Assembly: GCA_018222765.1 (NCBI GenBank)
Contig: JAAEZT010000015.1
Span: 1 to 64,000, forward strand
Direction: 5' to 3'
Length of the DNA: 64,000 bases
Source: a bacterium
Lineage (GTDB): Bacteria > Verrucomicrobiota > Verrucomicrobiia > Verrucomicrobiales > Akkermansiaceae
The notes beneath the pieces are model-generated. The model worked only from the letters and a program-made list of their open reading frames with translations, was not told the DNA's origin and searched no databases. Positions 62,180 to 64,000 of the stretch are shown here, piece after piece. The position numbers and the translations under genes were made by a program. Positions within the stretch are counted from its first letter, which is position 1; the number at the start of each line of letters is the position of its first letter.

Positions 62180-63017
62180 GGATGGCGAGTTCCGGCGAGC
62201 AGGCAAAGCGAACGCGCAGGCCTACAGTGCCGATGCCTCGCCCGACCCAGAGCTGGGATTGCTCTTTCTCGTAGTGTCCGTAGATATAGTTTTTGCCGTA
62301 CTTTACCTTGGCCGGGGCGTATCCGATCAGAGGGACGCGGCATTGTCCTCCGTGGGTATGGCCAGAGAGTTGAAGGTCGATGCGATGGGAGGGGCGTAAA
62401 TGGTCGAAGGCATCCGGTTCGTGGACGAGCGCGATGACGGGCTGGTGTCTTTGATGCCCGCTCCAGGTTTTTGAGGGGTCCGGGGTGCCTCCCCAAATGG
62501 AGTCGATACCGGCGATGAAAACATCCTCACCTTTGATTGAAAGGGTCGTTCCGGCATTCGCGAGATAGCTCACTCCGGATTTTTCGATGGTCTTGCGGAG
62601 AAGTGATTGGGAGCAGTGCCAGCGATCATGGTTTCCCGGGCTGGCGATGATTCCGTGCGGTGCGGAGAGGGCTTTGAGTTCACGGAATAACTCGGGAAGC
62701 GAGGATTGATCTTGAATGATAAAGTCTCCGGTGAGGGCAATGAGGTCCGGAGATTCCTCTTTGAGCGCGGCGATGACTTTGGCGAGGAGTTTGTCATCAG
62801 AGCCTGGTCGGTAGTGAAGGTCAGTCACCTGGGCGATCTTAAATCCGTTGAGAGCCTTGGGCCAGCGGGGCAGGGTGATTTCGCGATGGGTGGTCGAGAG
62901 TTGGTCGGGCTCGATCGCTCCAGCCCAAATGCCGCTGGGTATGCTGGCGGCAAGAAGTCCGATTGAGCTGCGGCGGGTGATTTTTCTCAGGGACTCGAGT
63001 TTCGGCTTGCTGGACAT
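62160..63017 (-). CDS. Tat-exported metallophosphoesterase
   Basis: A 285-residue phosphoesterase of the YkuE-like class. A twin-arginine leader ([17 protein letters not shown]) precedes the dimetal motifs: [11 protein letters not shown] (DxH), [15 protein letters not shown] (GNHD), and LSGHTHGGQ (GHxH). YkuE-type enzymes are Tat-exported and cleave pyrophosphate lipids or other phosphoesters at the cell surface. Tail-to-tail overlap of 20 bases with the DUF255 gene at 62179, and divergent from the dCMP deaminase with 17 bases between starts, so the promoters must lie inside the coding regions or be shared. The start at 63017 is the only ATG giving the Tat leader. Confidence 0.9.
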   Translation of the reverse strand: MSSKPKLESLRKITRRSSIGLLAASIPSGIWAGAIEPDQLSTTHREITLPRWPKALNGFKIAQVTDLHYRPGSDDKLLAKVIAALKEESPDLIALTGDFIIQDQSSLPELFRELKALSAPHGIIASPGNHDRWHCSQSLLRKTIEKSGVSYLANAGTTLSIKGEDVFIAGIDSIWGGTPDPSKTWSGHQRHQPVIALVHEPDAFDHLRPSHRIDLQLSGHTHGGQCRVPLIGYAPAKVKYGKNYIYGHYEKEQSQLWVGRGIGTVGLRVRFACSPELAILTLRSA

Positions 63018-63034
63018 CTAGGCGGGTTTTCTTT

Positions 63035-63472
63035 ATGGTAAAACGTATGAGTGAGGCAAGGTTGTCTATTCCAGAGTATGCCATGGCACTGGCAGAGGTG
63101 GCGAGTTTGCGCTCTGAGGACCCGTTTCGAAAAGTGGGGGCGGCCGCGCTCGATTGGGATAACCGCGTTATTGCTACAGCATACAACGGATTGGCGCCGG
63201 GATTTGATGCGCCAGGAGGATTCTGGGATGACCGAGATGGCCGGCAGAAATATATGCTCCATGCCGAGGTAAATCTTTGCAGCCTCTTTAAGCGCGGCGA
63301 AGCAAAATTGGTTGCGACGACGACGATGCCATGCACTGCTTGCATGCAGACCCTGTGTGCCTACGGGATCAAGGAAATCTACTATCGTGAGATTTACCGG
63401 GAGTCGGATGCTCCCGAGATTGCCAAATTATATGGCATTCATCTGGAGCAAGTTGCACCAACCGACGTTTAA
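63035..63472 (+). CDS. dCMP/cytidine deaminase family protein
   Basis: A 145-residue zinc-dependent deaminase with the catalytic HAE motif (MLHAEVNLC) near residue 77 and the zinc-binding PCTACMQTLCAYG. YNGLAPGFDAPGGFWDD is characteristic of deoxycytidylate deaminases, which make dUMP for thymidylate synthesis. The start may be the ATG at 63035 or at 63047 (MSEARLSIPEYAMALAEVA). Only 17 bases separate it from the divergent metallophosphoesterase. It converges with the TPR gene after 4 bases. Confidence 0.87.
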   Translation: MVKRMSEARLSIPEYAMALAEVASLRSEDPFRKVGAAALDWDNRVIATAYNGLAPGFDAPGGFWDDRDGRQKYMLHAEVNLCSLFKRGEAKLVATTTMPCTACMQTLCAYGIKEIYYREIYRESDAPEIAKLYGIHLEQVAPTDV

Positions 63473-63476
63473 GTGA

Positions 63477-64000
63477 TTATTCTCCCGTCGGTGGGCCGCT
63501 TTCGAGTTCTAGGTCTCCGCCGTAGAAGCTCTTGACGTAACCAAATTCAATTAAGGTGTCCTGCCAGGGAGCGAGGATCTTTGGGTTGCCGAAGACACGC
63601 CGTGCCCGAGCCAGCCATTTTTCGGCCTCGGCACCGTTGTCGTTATTGTATTCGAGCGCGGCATTTCCGTAGTAGTAAATTGGCGAGTCGGAGAGGAAAT
63701 CGGTATCCGCGATGTATTCCTTTGCTCCATCGGCGTCTTTGAGTTTCAATTTACAAAGGAGGCTCTTGAACTTGATCAGCGGAATCATGCTGGCGTAATT
63801 AGAGTCTCCGGAGGCCTCTTTGAGGAGTGATTCGAGATCAGCCAATGACTCCTGATATTTCTGGGAGACGAATTTGATTTCGGCGATGTTGAAGCGGACG
63901 TTAAAATCGCCCTTTTGAATTTCCAAGGCAGTTTTGAAAGCGTCCAGAGCTTTGTCGAAATTACGGAATTCAACGTAGCAGGCACCCCGGAGATTCAGGA
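63477..64000 (-). CDS. TPR-repeat protein, C-terminal part (5' end outside window)
   Basis: The last 174 or so codons of a larger protein; the frame is still open at the right edge (ACYVEFRNFDKALDAFKTALEI is at the boundary). TPR-type helices recur: DFNVRFNIAEIKFVSQKYQ, IPLIKFKSLLCKLKLKDADGAKEY, and PIYYYGNAALEYNNDNGAEAEKWLARA. It ends GDLELESGPPTGE. Probably a periplasmic or cytoplasmic scaffold; the missing N-terminus prevents more. Convergent with the deaminase gene. Confidence 0.8.
   Translation of the reverse strand, partial: LNLRGACYVEFRNFDKALDAFKTALEIQKGDFNVRFNIAEIKFVSQKYQESLADLESLLKEASGDSNYASMIPLIKFKSLLCKLKLKDADGAKEYIADTDFLSDSPIYYYGNAALEYNNDNGAEAEKWLARARRVFGNPKILAPWQDTLIEFGYVKSFYGGDLELESGPPTGE

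Noticed and set aside
1-64000. tRNA genes, CRISPR arrays or insertion sequences
   Set aside because: Intergenic spaces are mostly under 200 bases; none folds as a cloverleaf, shows regular direct repeats, or has transposase reading frames or terminal inverted repeats.

Overview
This 64 kb window is gene-dense bacterial chromosome with roughly 46 protein genes. I found no tRNA, rRNA, CRISPR array, insertion sequence or integrase. The gene content points to the PVC group, most likely a marine Verrucomicrobiota (Verrucomicrobiae). The reasons are the repeated sets of planctomycete-type cytochrome c (PSC), DUF1549/DUF1553, DUF1501, DUF1552 and DUF1592/1588/1585 proteins with formylglycine sulfatases, a non-phosphorylative L-fucose pathway, and an almost complete absence of Shine-Dalgarno sequences. 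The assignment is inferred from gene families, as no rRNA is present.

Layout: 1-1.8 kb holds the end of a DUF1501 gene coupled to a sulfatase. 2-8.6 kb (minus) holds a 1697-residue PSC/WD40/DUF1549/DUF1553 protein followed by its DUF1501 partner. 8.8-10.1 kb is a DUF1552 gene, and 10.2-13.6 kb a second DUF1549/1553 plus DUF1501 pair. 13.7-17.5 kb (plus) is a four-gene L-fucose catabolic operon: fuconate dehydratase, two SDR dehydrogenases and an FAH-type hydrolase. 17.5-21.3 kb (minus) is a sulfatase with a PA14/DUF1592 cytochrome. Sulfatases and fucose enzymes side by side suggest use of sulfated fucose-containing polysaccharide.

21.4-25.5 kb carries a SpoU methylase, a metallophosphoesterase and a large SF1 helicase with a degenerate nuclease-like tail. 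25.6-30.8 kb is metabolic: two ROK proteins, metX, DUF1802, coaX and a VOC protein. 31-38.6 kb holds a LolC-type permease, a GYF_2/RDD membrane protein, a small exonuclease, a decayed type II NADH dehydrogenase start, a secreted protein, recJ and recG.

38.6-42.4 kb is a nitrogen region: two divergent ammonium transporters and a TorF-like porin, each preceded by a sigma-54-type -24/-12 element. 42.5-47.7 kb holds an M42 peptidase, two tandem PSC-LRR proteins (the second with a signal peptide borrowed from the neighbouring amidase gene), a peptidoglycan amidase and a YkgJ protein. 47.7-51.9 kb holds msrA and two paralogous alpha-solenoid membrane proteins flanking a YlbF protein. 52-55.7 kb is a SNF2 ATPase with a histone-H1-like lysine tail. 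55.7-59.9 kb is a PpiD-like/TPR/metG operon. 60-64 kb holds a DUF255 thioredoxin-like protein, a Tat-exported metallophosphoesterase, a dCMP deaminase and a truncated TPR gene.

Many neighbours overlap by 1-8 bases or lie within 20 bases, so most of the window is read as short operons. Three clear hairpin terminators were found (38.57, 42.39 and 55.71 kb).
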